Source: Microcystis aeruginosa W13-11 (GTDB taxonomy: Bacteria; Cyanobacteriota; Cyanobacteriia; Cyanobacteriales; Microcystaceae). Taken from it: 52,082 bases of DNA. The notes below the pieces were generated by a model that worked only from the letters and a program-made list of their open reading frames with translations, ran no database searches and was not told the DNA's origin. Made by a program: the position numbers and the translations under genes. The stretch spans positions 1 to 52,082 of the forward strand of contig JAADBR010000008.1 of NCBI GenBank assembly GCA_009995705.1. The letters are read 5' to 3'. Below, piece after piece: positions 35,592 to 43,430 of this stretch (positions are counted from its first letter, which is position 1; each line of letters begins with the position of its first letter).

Positions 35592-35857
35592 AAGTGTGGG
35601 CGATCGATGACTCTGTAAAGTTACTTTAAGAGTAACTCTTTCTAGCATAAACCAGTTTTGTCCCCTCCAGCTTGCAGACCGGGAAAAGTTAAGCTGTACT
35701 GAATTTAAACTGCGTATGGGAAATTTTAGTACAAATGCTAGAACTGCTTCTCCCTGCTTTCTGGGGTGTTTACATTCTCTCAAATCCTTATCTGGCAACG
35801 TTTTAAGTCGATTTCTCGGAAATAAATAGCTGAAAATTTGTCCAAACGTCGTGTTTT

Positions 35858-35883
35858 GTAGGTTGATTTATGAATCAACCTAC
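35858..35883. repeat. Near-perfect 26-bp palindrome
   Basis: GTAGGTTGATTTATGAATCA and its continuation CCTAC are self-complementary except for one central pair. It shares GGTTGATT.ATGAATCAACC with the palindrome at 33539-33564, so the two are copies of one repeat. Confidence 0.7.
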
Positions 35884-35937
35884 TATGAGAGCCAAGGCGT
35901 GGCTCTTCTGGGTTCTGTGTGATAAGTTTAACTTACA

Positions 35938-36141
35938 TAACGCTCTTGGAGGGACTCTGGCAAAAGTCTTACAGTCTCTAAACTCTAGCTCTCTTATGGG
36001 GTAAGTCTTCAAGCTATCGCTAACTAACAGAAACCCGAAATTTGAGTTTTTATTGGAAAAAAAGTTAGCGATCACTTGTCAAGTAAGGGTTTCAGAATCT
36101 GGGTTCGGTCAGGGATTTCCGAAAGTTCCAGAAGAGCGTTA
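35938..36141. mobile_element. Small element with 10-bp inverted ends inserted in a repeat
   Basis: TAACGCTCTT (35938-35947) and AAGAGCGTTA (36132-36141) are exact inverted copies bounding 204 bases. The flanks (left 35916-35937, right 36147-36242) are adjacent in the uninterrupted copy at 21763-21898, so this is a later insertion. It has no transposase gene. A minus-strand frame crossing it has no support. Confidence 0.6.
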
Positions 36142-36146
36142 GGATC

Positions 36147-36242
36147 GATCAATCTTTGTTTCTTTGTGGTTCGTTCTACCCACTCGCCAGGAGGAATATA
36201 TCTTAGAATACATTTTACCCACCAAATCCAAGAGAGCCAAGG
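36147..36242. repeat. Right half of the dispersed repeat
   Basis: It matches 21793-21898, including GATCAATCTTTGT, TATATCTTAGAATACATTTT and GAGAGCCAAG, with scattered changes. It abuts the next element on its right side. Confidence 0.6.
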
Positions 36243-36243
36243 C

Positions 36244-36351
36244 GTTGCTGATTTGAGATATGAATCTTCTCTTGTGGGATTTTTAAAACCTAGACCCAAA
36301 CTAACTTTTGGATACAATGCACAGTTGGCATTCATACCTTGATTCAGCAAC
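36244..36351. mobile_element. MITE with GTTGCTGA / TCAGCAAC ends
   Basis: The 108-bp stretch begins GTTGCTGA (36244-36251) and ends TCAGCAAC (36344-36351), exact inverted copies. Shared inner sequence (TTTTTAAAACCTAG, CATTCATACCTTGATTCAGC) links it to the degenerate element at 1939-2050. It cuts into a small minus-strand gene and supplies its stop codon. Confidence 0.65.
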
Positions 36352-36471
36352 CCCAAAATCTTTTTGGAGACTTTCAAATTTTTGGTTAACATCTTTTTGG
36401 AGATTATCAATTTTCCCCTCAATCCTAGTCAAAACAGCTTCTAAGGAATAGGTAACGGTTTCGTTAGACAT
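36301..36471 (-). pseudogene. Truncated coiled-coil gene interrupted by a MITE
   Basis: The ATG at 36471 (MSNETVTYSLEAVLTRIEGK) opens a frame of 56 residues with Leu/Ile heptads and QKDVNQKFESLQKDFG. The last 16 codons come from the adjacent MITE, ending VAESRYECQLCIVSKS. The N-terminus looks like a small cyanobacterial coiled-coil protein that normally continues further. It is probably the 5' remnant left by insertion. A ribosome site (AATGGGAGTTGCTCACC, 4-17 bases upstream) is present. Confidence 0.55.
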
Positions 36472-36530
36472 GGTGAGCAACTCCCATTAGATATATTTTC
36501 TCGGTCCGCTATCGGGGGACTATTTTAAGG

Positions 36531-38345
36531 CTAAACCAGTTCAGCACTTTCCTGCAAAGAGTGGAGACGTTGATAGATTCCCTGCTGATTTAATAATTGA
36601 TCATGGCTACCGATCTCGACAATGCGACCATTATCTAAGACGACAATTTGATCAGCTTCTCGAACGGTACTGAGACGGTGGGCAATAATAATCGTGGTGC
36701 GAGTACCTAAAATGGATTTCATAGCTAGTTGAATAGCTCTTTCTGACTCATAATCTAAGCTAGAAGTGGCCTCATCAAACACTAACACATCTGGATCAAC
36801 AATTAACGCCCTAGCAATTCCTAAACGCTGTCTTTGTCCCCCCGAAAGACGCACGCCCCTTTCCCCTACAATAGTGGAATAACCATTAGGTAATTCCTGA
36901 ATAAATTCATCGACACGGGCAATTTTACAGGCTTCTTCTACCTTCTCGAAGCTAATACTAGGATTACCATAGGTGAGATTTTCTAACACCGTACCATTAA
37001 ACACATCTACTTCTTGATGGACAATCGCTAATCGTCGCCGATACCAAGTCACATCCAAGCGACTAATATCCTCGCCATCTATCAAAATTTGTCCTTTACT
37101 TGGTTCAAAATAGCGGAAAAGTAACTTAACTAAAGTGGATTTTCCTGAACCAGATCTTCCCACTAATGCCACGGTTTGATAGGGTTCAATCAGCAGATTA
37201 ATATCCTTAATAATCATTCTTTCAGCACTATAGCCAAAGCTGAGATTACTTAATTCTACTTTCCCCGTAAAATGATAGGGATTATGTTGGGCATGATCGG
37301 CTAAAAGACTACCAGAATCAGTTCCACTAGGCAAATTAATAAATTTGTTTAGACGTGCCATAGAAGCATAGCGACGAGCGAAAGTTTCTGCCATTTGGGA
37401 TAGGGGATCTAATTCCGCATAGGCCATACTAGCGAGGGTATAGGTGGTGATAAAATGCCCGATCGAGATTTTCTGTTGAACGGTAGCTAAAAGAGTAAAG
37501 AAAAATACTCCAAATAAACTAGCTTGGACGAGGGTTTTTTCCCAAGTTATTAAGTCCACATAACCCTTATGAATGCGATGGATAACGTAGGTAAATTCTC
37601 TCTCTAAACGCTGTTTTTGACGATATAATTCCTGTCCTTCTGTGGCAAAAGCTTTGACGGTTTTGATATTAGTAATAATCTCAGAATTGCGACTTTGGGT
37701 ATTTTCGATGTGCCGATCAAGAGTTCTTTCTTTTTGCATTAAATCTTTTAAATCTCTGACAATAAAAACTACAATTAATACAAAAGAAATGACAAAGGCG
37801 AGGGCGATTTGCCATTGAATTACCCAAATAACAAGAAAAATACCGAAAACTCTAAACAGTTTTGGGATCATCATTCCCGCTATTTCAGGATAAGTCCAAG
37901 TATGATTTTCTATGCCTTTGGCAATACGGTTAGCGATGCGTCCTGGATTATTTTCATCGTAAAAAGATAGGGGTAAGGTTAGAATTTTGGCAATAATTTT
38001 TCCGAGATGATCTCGTCGCGCTCTTAAGGATATTTCCCAGTGAAACCATACACCCACCCAAGGCTGAATTGGTGCTTTAATTACCGTGGTTAGGAAAATT
38101 AAGCCTAATAATACCGCCAAACTAACCCACTTTTCTGAGGCAAAGGGAGTTAAAATCATCGTGCGATTAACTAAAGATTGCACGAATCCATCTAAAGGTT
38201 GATCAGAAAGAACATTAAGAATCTGTCCGACAGCATAGGGAACCATCAGATCGATAATTTCAAAGACACTGGAGGCAGCAATGCTCAAAAAGGCGGCTTT
38301 TTGATAATTGCGATAGTAACTGAGAATATCGCGTAAGGAAGCCAT
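36531..38345 (-). CDS. ABC exporter, fused membrane and ATPase domains
   Basis: This 604-residue half-transporter has six membrane helices in the first 320 residues, then an ATPase domain with Walker A ALVGRSGSGKSTLVKLL, Q-loop IVHQEVDVF, signature VRLSGGQRQRLGIARALI, Walker B DVLVFDEATSSLD and H-loop IIAHRLSTV. It acts as a homodimer at the membrane and pumps a lipid, peptide or drug; the substrate cannot be told. The start MASLRDILSYYRNYQKAAFL is well placed. It is followed on the same strand by no adjacent gene, but the truncated coiled-coil remnant begins 60 bases downstream. Confidence 0.95.
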   Translation of the reverse strand: MASLRDILSYYRNYQKAAFLSIAASSVFEIIDLMVPYAVGQILNVLSDQPLDGFVQSLVNRTMILTPFASEKWVSLAVLLGLIFLTTVIKAPIQPWVGVWFHWEISLRARRDHLGKIIAKILTLPLSFYDENNPGRIANRIAKGIENHTWTYPEIAGMMIPKLFRVFGIFLVIWVIQWQIALAFVISFVLIVVFIVRDLKDLMQKERTLDRHIENTQSRNSEIITNIKTVKAFATEGQELYRQKQRLEREFTYVIHRIHKGYVDLITWEKTLVQASLFGVFFFTLLATVQQKISIGHFITTYTLASMAYAELDPLSQMAETFARRYASMARLNKFINLPSGTDSGSLLADHAQHNPYHFTGKVELSNLSFGYSAERMIIKDINLLIEPYQTVALVGRSGSGKSTLVKLLFRYFEPSKGQILIDGEDISRLDVTWYRRRLAIVHQEVDVFNGTVLENLTYGNPSISFEKVEEACKIARVDEFIQELPNGYSTIVGERGVRLSGGQRQRLGIARALIVDPDVLVFDEATSSLDYESERAIQLAMKSILGTRTTIIIAHRLSTVREADQIVVLDNGRIVEIGSHDQLLNQQGIYQRLHSLQESAELV

Positions 38346-38589
38346 AACATCAAGTAAATTGCCAATTTTTAACTTCTATCTGCTAACTGCTAACTGAAGA
38401 GACTGACGGCACTTTTAGGATTGTTTTTCTGGAGTTACCATTATACTACAATACTACAAAAATCTGCCGAACTAGAAATTTCTAGGACAAAAGCCTTGTT
38501 ATAGTCTTGTATTCTCGATCAGCTATTAGTCAGGAGATGATGCCAAATCAGCTTATATTTCATCCTTGGCAGAAGTACCACAGATCAAT

Positions 38590-39273
38590 TTATCTAAAAT
38601 TTTGGCGGATATTATCACAAAAATTAATAAATTTCTGAAAGGTTTTTAAGTGTTCGGTTTTATCGATACGCTTTTTTAATTGATTAAGATAGTATTGTTC
38701 TTGAGCTTCCCCAGGGAATTTTTTAGAATAAGACAAACCTTTAGCTTCAAAAATCGACTTTAGATAAGCAAAATGAAAATCGGCATGATTTCTGCAATTA
38801 AATCTACCCATTAGTTCGGGATCATTTTCGTAAACATCATAGTGTTGAACATAATCAGCTAAAAGTCTCTGTAAAGGTTGTTTAGAATTAAATATTGTAC
38901 GATTGCCTAGTAGCCATGTTTCAATACATCGATTTTGAATGATTATCACGATTTCAAGTTGTGCGGGGATAGTAATATTTTTGGTGATAAAGTCATTAAC
39001 ATATTGTTCTCTTTCTTCGACAGTATCCTCATCAGCATCGAGACAGATGACTAGATAGTTATATTTGGATACTTCTTGAATTTTATCGATAGCGTTAGGA
39101 ATTCCATCATTAAGTATCGAGGGGTAGCCATTACCACTAATAATAAAGTAATTATTGCGATTGACTTGATCGTAAAAATCAACTCGTTTAAATTCGGGGA
39201 TAAGATAAGTTAACCAGGCAGTATAAAGCTTTTTTTCGGTACTTCTTCCTTCAACTAAAAAGTAAATATTCAT
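38590..39273 (-). CDS. TOPRIM-fold protein, nuclease-like partner of the upstream ATPase
   Basis: This 227-residue protein begins MNIYFLVEGRSTEKKLYTAW, with Glu8 in a VEGxxTE motif, and has YLVICLDADEDTVEE (Asp79 and Asp81), which together make the metal-binding signature of TOPRIM domains. A third conserved block is CIETWLLGN. The C-terminal part (KKFPGEAQEQYYLNQLKKRI) is helical and basic. The family looks related to the RloB/OLD-type TOPRIM nucleases that accompany AAA ATPases in phage defence. It starts three bases after the ATPase stop on the same strand. Nuclease activity is inferred. Confidence 0.75.
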   Translation of the reverse strand: MNIYFLVEGRSTEKKLYTAWLTYLIPEFKRVDFYDQVNRNNYFIISGNGYPSILNDGIPNAIDKIQEVSKYNYLVICLDADEDTVEEREQYVNDFITKNITIPAQLEIVIIIQNRCIETWLLGNRTIFNSKQPLQRLLADYVQHYDVYENDPELMGRFNCRNHADFHFAYLKSIFEAKGLSYSKKFPGEAQEQYYLNQLKKRIDKTEHLKTFQKFINFCDNIRQNFR

Positions 39274-39276
39274 CGA

Positions 39277-40455
39277 TTAACTAATTCCTTGGGGAAATTC
39301 TTCTAAGACATTGATAAGATCAATAAAAGCTTTTTGTCGAGTTTTAGAAATATGAAAATCGGTCGCATTGTTTACATTAATTACTCCTCCTTTACGAGTG
39401 ACTATTTTCCAATAGGCAGGACTGATATTATTAATTATATAAGGATGATGACTGGTAATAATAAACTGTAAATCTCGATAATTAACTAATAGATCTTCTG
39501 TTAAAGTGTCCAAACAGTTAACCCCCAAACTATTTTCAAATTCATCGATTAATATAACGCTGCCATCAGGAGATAATTTGATCGTTGCTAAGAACATCAG
39601 GCTTTTTATCATTCCAGAGGAGATATTTGGTTGTAAAATCCAGACATGAGAGTTTTTTTCTTTTATTTGTATGCGTGGTGACTCTTCAAGTAAACCAATT
39701 CTAGTTAATGAAAGAAACAGATCACCTAGTTCGGATGGTTCTAAAGATTCTATTTTTAAATCTTCAACTTGAGGGAAAATATCTAAAAACTTTCTCTTTA
39801 TTATCTCGAACGTATCGGGATATTTTTTATAAGTGATCAGCAGTTTGTCGGAAATAGGAAGTTGACTCGATTGTAATTCAGAGAGAGAGTTATATTCGGC
39901 ATATTCGTCGTTTTCCAAGATTTTATCAACTGCTGAATATGAGATATTAAACTTAAGTGGATTGAAAATCATTTTGTTAAATTCCTGTCGAACAGGGAAA
40001 ACATCTTCTTCTTGATTGAAAAGCTCTATACAGCTTAAATAAGATGGTAGTTTTGGTGTCTTTGAATGTTTAAACTCAATTACCTCTTGGTTTCTTTTGA
40101 TCAAAACCTCTTGATCTTTTAAAAGAGTTTCACTAATTATACTAACCTTATTTTCGCCGTCATTACTATTGACTTCATCTCCTTCAATCTTGATGAGAGA
40201 ACGAGCTTTTCTAACCTCAAATTCACCCAACCAATGATAACGAACATGATCATTAGTTAAAAATTCTACATCCCATTTTACACCATTTACCGATGCACCG
40301 TTAGCGATTCTTTTTAAATTACTAATTGCCTTTAAAATCGAGGTTTTTCCTGCACCTGAGATACCAACTAATAAATTAAAATCTGGAAAAAACTCGCAAG
40401 AATCTATACTTAATCCAGAGGCTAAATCTTGATAGGATAATCTCAAAAGTTTCAT
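39277..40455 (-). CDS. AAA/SMC-type ATPase, regulator of a candidate defence pair
   Basis: This 392-residue ATPase has Walker A GISGAGKTS (31-39), a signature-like SSGMIKSL (279-286), Walker B VILIDEFENS (300-309) and H-loop TSHHPYIINN (334-343). It belongs to the ABC/SMC-like AAA_15/AAA_21 group, with a non-catalytic middle rich in strands and a short coiled segment. In defence systems such as PARIS, OLD, AbiL and retron modules, an ATPase of this type senses infection and releases a TOPRIM effector. The pair here lies directly behind lepA on the same strand. Function against phage is a guess from architecture. Confidence 0.8.
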   Translation of the reverse strand: MKLLRLSYQDLASGLSIDSCEFFPDFNLLVGISGAGKTSILKAISNLKRIANGASVNGVKWDVEFLTNDHVRYHWLGEFEVRKARSLIKIEGDEVNSNDGENKVSIISETLLKDQEVLIKRNQEVIEFKHSKTPKLPSYLSCIELFNQEEDVFPVRQEFNKMIFNPLKFNISYSAVDKILENDEYAEYNSLSELQSSQLPISDKLLITYKKYPDTFEIIKRKFLDIFPQVEDLKIESLEPSELGDLFLSLTRIGLLEESPRIQIKEKNSHVWILQPNISSGMIKSLMFLATIKLSPDGSVILIDEFENSLGVNCLDTLTEDLLVNYRDLQFIITSHHPYIINNISPAYWKIVTRKGGVINVNNATDFHISKTRQKAFIDLINVLEEFPQGIS

Positions 40456-40510
40456 AATAATTAGCCACTGCTAAAACTAAAAAGGGTGAGTTAATTCTCA
40501 CCCCAAGACT

Positions 40511-42322
40511 TTACTGAGGATCGAGTTTTAGGACTGCCATAAATGCCTCTTGCGGGACATCAACAGTTCCGATCGCTTTCATCCGTTTCTTCCCTTTTGC
40601 TTGCTTGTCTAACAGCTTTTTCTTGCGGCTAATATCACCACCATAACACTTAGCTAAGACATCCTTTCTTAAAGCAGGAATATGTTCACTAGCGATGATT
40701 TTAGAACCAATAGCTGCTTGAATGGGAACCTTAAATTGATGCCGGGGAATCAATTCTTTTAACTTCTCGGTTAAAGCGCGACCAACATAATAAGCTTTAT
40801 CCCGGTGAACGATCATCGCTAAAGCATCAACGGGATCACCATTGACCATAATATCTAATTTAACTAGCTCATTTTCCCGATAGCCAATTAATTGATATTC
40901 CATACTAGCATAACCGCGCGATCGAGATTTTAATTGATCGAAAAAGTCCGTCACCACTTCCGCTAAAGGTAACTCATAAATCAAAGCGGTGCGAGTTTTA
41001 GTAAAATAACGCATATCCTTGAAAACTCCCCGACGACTTTGACATAATTCCATCAAAGCGCCTACATAGGTTTCCGGAGTAATCATTTCCACTTGGATAT
41101 AAGGTTCCTCAATTTTTTCCCGTTTTTGTGGGGAAGGTAACAAACTAGGATTATCCACTTCGACAATTTCCCCATCGGTGGTAGTTACCCGATAAACTAC
41201 CGAGGGAGCAGTGGTAATTAAATCTAAGTTATATTCCCTTTCTAGTCTTTCCTGGACGATTTCCATGTGTAGCAATCCCAAGAAACCGCAACGGAAACCA
41301 AAACCCATGGCGCTAGAAGTTTCCGGTTCGTAGGATAGAGCTGCATCGTTTAATTTTAACTTTTCTAGGGCATCTTTGAGATCGGCATACTGATCGGCAT
41401 CGGTGGGAAATAATCCGCAGAAAACCATCGGTTTTGCTTCCGTATAACCGGGTAAAGCTTCTTTTGCTGGTTTAGAGGTTAGAGTAATCGTATCACCCAC
41501 CCGGGCATCAGCGACAGTTTTAATCGCAGCTGCCAGATAACCCACTTCTCCCGCATGAAGTTCATTTACCTGTACCTGTTGCGGTGATAAAACTCCCAAT
41601 TCATCAATAACAAATTCTTTACCAGAAGCCATAAAACGAATTTTATCGCCCTTTTTCACCCGACCATCCATGACGCGGAAATAGACAATTACCCCTCGAT
41701 AAGCGTCATAATAACTATCAAAAATTAAAGCTCGGAAGGGTTCTTCGAGGGTATCTTGGGGAGGGGGAACCAATTGGACGATCGACTCTAGAATATCATT
41801 AATACCGATCCCAGCCTTAGCCGAGGCCCGAATCGCCTCACTACAGTCTAAACCCACCACTTCCTCGATTTCCGCCGCGACCCGTTCCGGTTCGGCACTG
41901 GGTAGGTCGATTTTATTTAAAACTGGGATAATTTCGAGGTTATTTTCCAGTGCTAGGTAAACATTGGCTAAAGTTTGTGCCTCTACTCCTTGGGACGCAT
42001 CCACAACTAATAAAGCTCCCTCGCACGCCGCTAGAGACCGAGAAACCTCGTAGGAAAAATCCACATGGCCCGGGGTGTCAATCAGATTGAGAACATATTT
42101 TTGACCATCCTTAGCGGTATAATCCATGCGTGCCGCCTGTAACTTGATGGTGATACCTCGTTCCCGTTCCAAGTCCATATTATCGAGAAATTGTTCTTTC
42201 ATCTCCCGTTGGGCTACGGTTCCCGTAATTTGCAGGAGGCGATCGGCGAGAGTTGATTTGCCATGATCGATATGAGCGATGATGGAAAAATTGCGAATGC
42301 GAGAAACGGGAACGTCAGTCAT
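40511..42322 (-). CDS. lepA: LepA / EF-4 translational GTPase
   Basis: At 603 residues it has the standard EF-4 length. The GTPase motifs are [38 protein letters not shown] (G2 region), [15 protein letters not shown] (G3), [11 protein letters not shown] (G4) and [11 protein letters not shown] (G5). The unique C-terminal domain ends with the lysine-rich [26 protein letters not shown]-4 back-translocates or remodels stalled ribosomes in the cytosol, mainly under ionic stress. The start [13 protein letters not shown] and both ends are complete. Downstream, 55 bases separate it from the ATPase gene. Confidence 0.98.
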   Translation of the reverse strand: MTDVPVSRIRNFSIIAHIDHGKSTLADRLLQITGTVAQREMKEQFLDNMDLERERGITIKLQAARMDYTAKDGQKYVLNLIDTPGHVDFSYEVSRSLAACEGALLVVDASQGVEAQTLANVYLALENNLEIIPVLNKIDLPSAEPERVAAEIEEVVGLDCSEAIRASAKAGIGINDILESIVQLVPPPQDTLEEPFRALIFDSYYDAYRGVIVYFRVMDGRVKKGDKIRFMASGKEFVIDELGVLSPQQVQVNELHAGEVGYLAAAIKTVADARVGDTITLTSKPAKEALPGYTEAKPMVFCGLFPTDADQYADLKDALEKLKLNDAALSYEPETSSAMGFGFRCGFLGLLHMEIVQERLEREYNLDLITTAPSVVYRVTTTDGEIVEVDNPSLLPSPQKREKIEEPYIQVEMITPETYVGALMELCQSRRGVFKDMRYFTKTRTALIYELPLAEVVTDFFDQLKSRSRGYASMEYQLIGYRENELVKLDIMVNGDPVDALAMIVHRDKAYYVGRALTEKLKELIPRHQFKVPIQAAIGSKIIASEHIPALRKDVLAKCYGGDISRKKKLLDKQAKGKKRMKAIGTVDVPQEAFMAVLKLDPQ

Positions 42323-42655
42323 CGTGGTTCACTGTTGGCAAAAGTCAGGGGTTTATAAAATTTTAGATTCCTTAATTTATTGTAGAGGTAAAGTCTCTAA
42401 GGCTGGAGCAAAAGCGAAAAGTAAAAGGTAAAAAAAGCTAAACTGCAAGTATAGTCAGGGTTTTGGCCTTGGCTTCCCCTCTCGGCATCCACAGGAAACT
42501 ATGGTCATTTTGAGTATGGGGACAAAATCAGGCAAAGGGCAATGGCTAAGGAAAGGCTCTATAATTTGTCCAAATCGGATTACTATAGATAAACTCTTGG
42601 ATGAGAATCCTCGACTGACGGGTAGAATGATAGATAGCAATCATTAATAGAGCTT
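42323..42655. other. 333-bp intergenic region upstream of lepA
   Basis: I see no supported gene, repeat or clear promoter here. It is divergent: lepA starts on the left, the small antitoxin-like gene on the right. A minus-strand frame at 42455-42640 has no ribosome site. Confidence 0.5.
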
Positions 42656-42886
42656 ATGAACGACAATGCTACACCCACCCAGCGCACGGCGGAGAAAGTT
42701 GAAATCGCTATTCACCTTGACTCGGAAGTTTTAGACCAGATTAAACACCTGACTAACGATCCTAGTCGCATTATCGAAACAGCGATTAAACAGTGGCTAA
42801 AAGGAGAGAAACAACCGGATGAGGACTTAACCCGTCATCTTCGACGCAATCCCCCCGTACCACCCAAAGGGGAATGGAATGACTAA
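42656..42886 (+). CDS. Orphan ribbon-helix-helix-type antitoxin-like protein
   Basis: This 76-residue protein reads KVEIAIHLDSEVLDQIKHLT, then PSRIIETAIKQWLKGEKQ, and ends PPVPPKGEWND. A short N-terminal strand followed by two helices fits the ribbon-helix-helix fold of CopG/MetJ-type antitoxins, and the acidic or proline-rich tail would be the toxin-binding part. No toxin gene follows within 220 bases; the next gene is the EACC1-like one. It could be an orphan antitoxin or a regulator of the downstream pair. The assignment is by fold pattern only. Confidence 0.55.
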   Translation: MNDNATPTQRTAEKVEIAIHLDSEVLDQIKHLTNDPSRIIETAIKQWLKGEKQPDEDLTRHLRRNPPVPPKGEWND

Positions 42887-43112
42887 GATTTTTCAGTCTC
42901 TAATAGGTTATTTCCCGACGGAGAGACTGAAATATTTTCTTAGGTCAACCATTGATGGTAATTGAGATTTTTTCCCCAACTAACCTGGTCATACTAAATT
43001 CGTTGAGTATAGGCTAGATATCAGGACAGGCAAAAGGGGGAATAGATAATCAGTTTTTAATAAACGGATTTAGCATCATTTTGCTTGGGTACTGACAGGA
43101 GGAACAAAACTG

Positions 43113-43430
43113 ATGCAGATAGAAATTCAAGGAGCCGATGCTATCAAAGTTGCTCAGGATATCGTCGAGATGGAAGGGGTGCAAGGCAGCTACGAAGTTA
43201 TCTCCGAAGTGGAGAGAGAGGGAACCCTTGCTACCATTGCCACCATCATCGGCATTATTAGCGGAACAATCGCCATCGCTGAGAAATTTTACCAATTAAA
43301 GCGAAAAATTGACTCTCCTGAAACCCCGAAGATCGAACGGGTGTTGATTGTCAGCAAAAACGGCGATCGTCTGCTGCTCAAAGATGCTACCCTAGAGCAA
43401 CTACAAAAACTCTTGGAACAAGAAAAATGA
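43113..43430 (+). CDS. EACC1-like small membrane protein, companion of a CHAT-NTPase
   Basis: This 105-residue protein starts with a beta-alpha unit (MQIEIQGADAIKVAQDIVEM), carries one membrane-like segment (TLATIATIIGIISGTIAIAE, about 38-57) and ends with a beta-alpha unit (IERVLIVSKNGDRLLLKDAT). Small proteins of this layout that sit immediately upstream of modular effector NTPases are called effector-associated constant component 1 (EACC1) in published surveys of conflict systems. AGGAGG lies nine bases before the ATG. Its stop overlaps the CHAT gene start by four bases. It probably regulates or recruits the large neighbour to the membrane. Confidence 0.7.
   Translation: MQIEIQGADAIKVAQDIVEMEGVQGSYEVISEVEREGTLATIATIIGIISGTIAIAEKFYQLKRKIDSPETPKIERVLIVSKNGDRLLLKDATLEQLQKLLEQEK

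Larger units (their letters stand above)
35592..36300. other. 709-bp mosaic of small repeats between pterin synthase and a truncated gene
   Basis: There is no intact gene. From left to right it holds a near-palindrome (35858-35883), a small hairpin GAGAGCCAAGGCGTGGCTCTT (35888-35908), the left half of a dispersed repeat (35916-35937), an inserted element with 10-bp inverted ends (35938-36141), the right half of the dispersed repeat (36147-36242) and the start of a MITE (36244-36351). Confidence 0.6.

Noticed and set aside
36072..36422. Minus-strand frame of 116 codons in the repeat mosaic
   Set aside because: Spans three different elements; the better supported reading is a truncated gene from 36471 in another frame.
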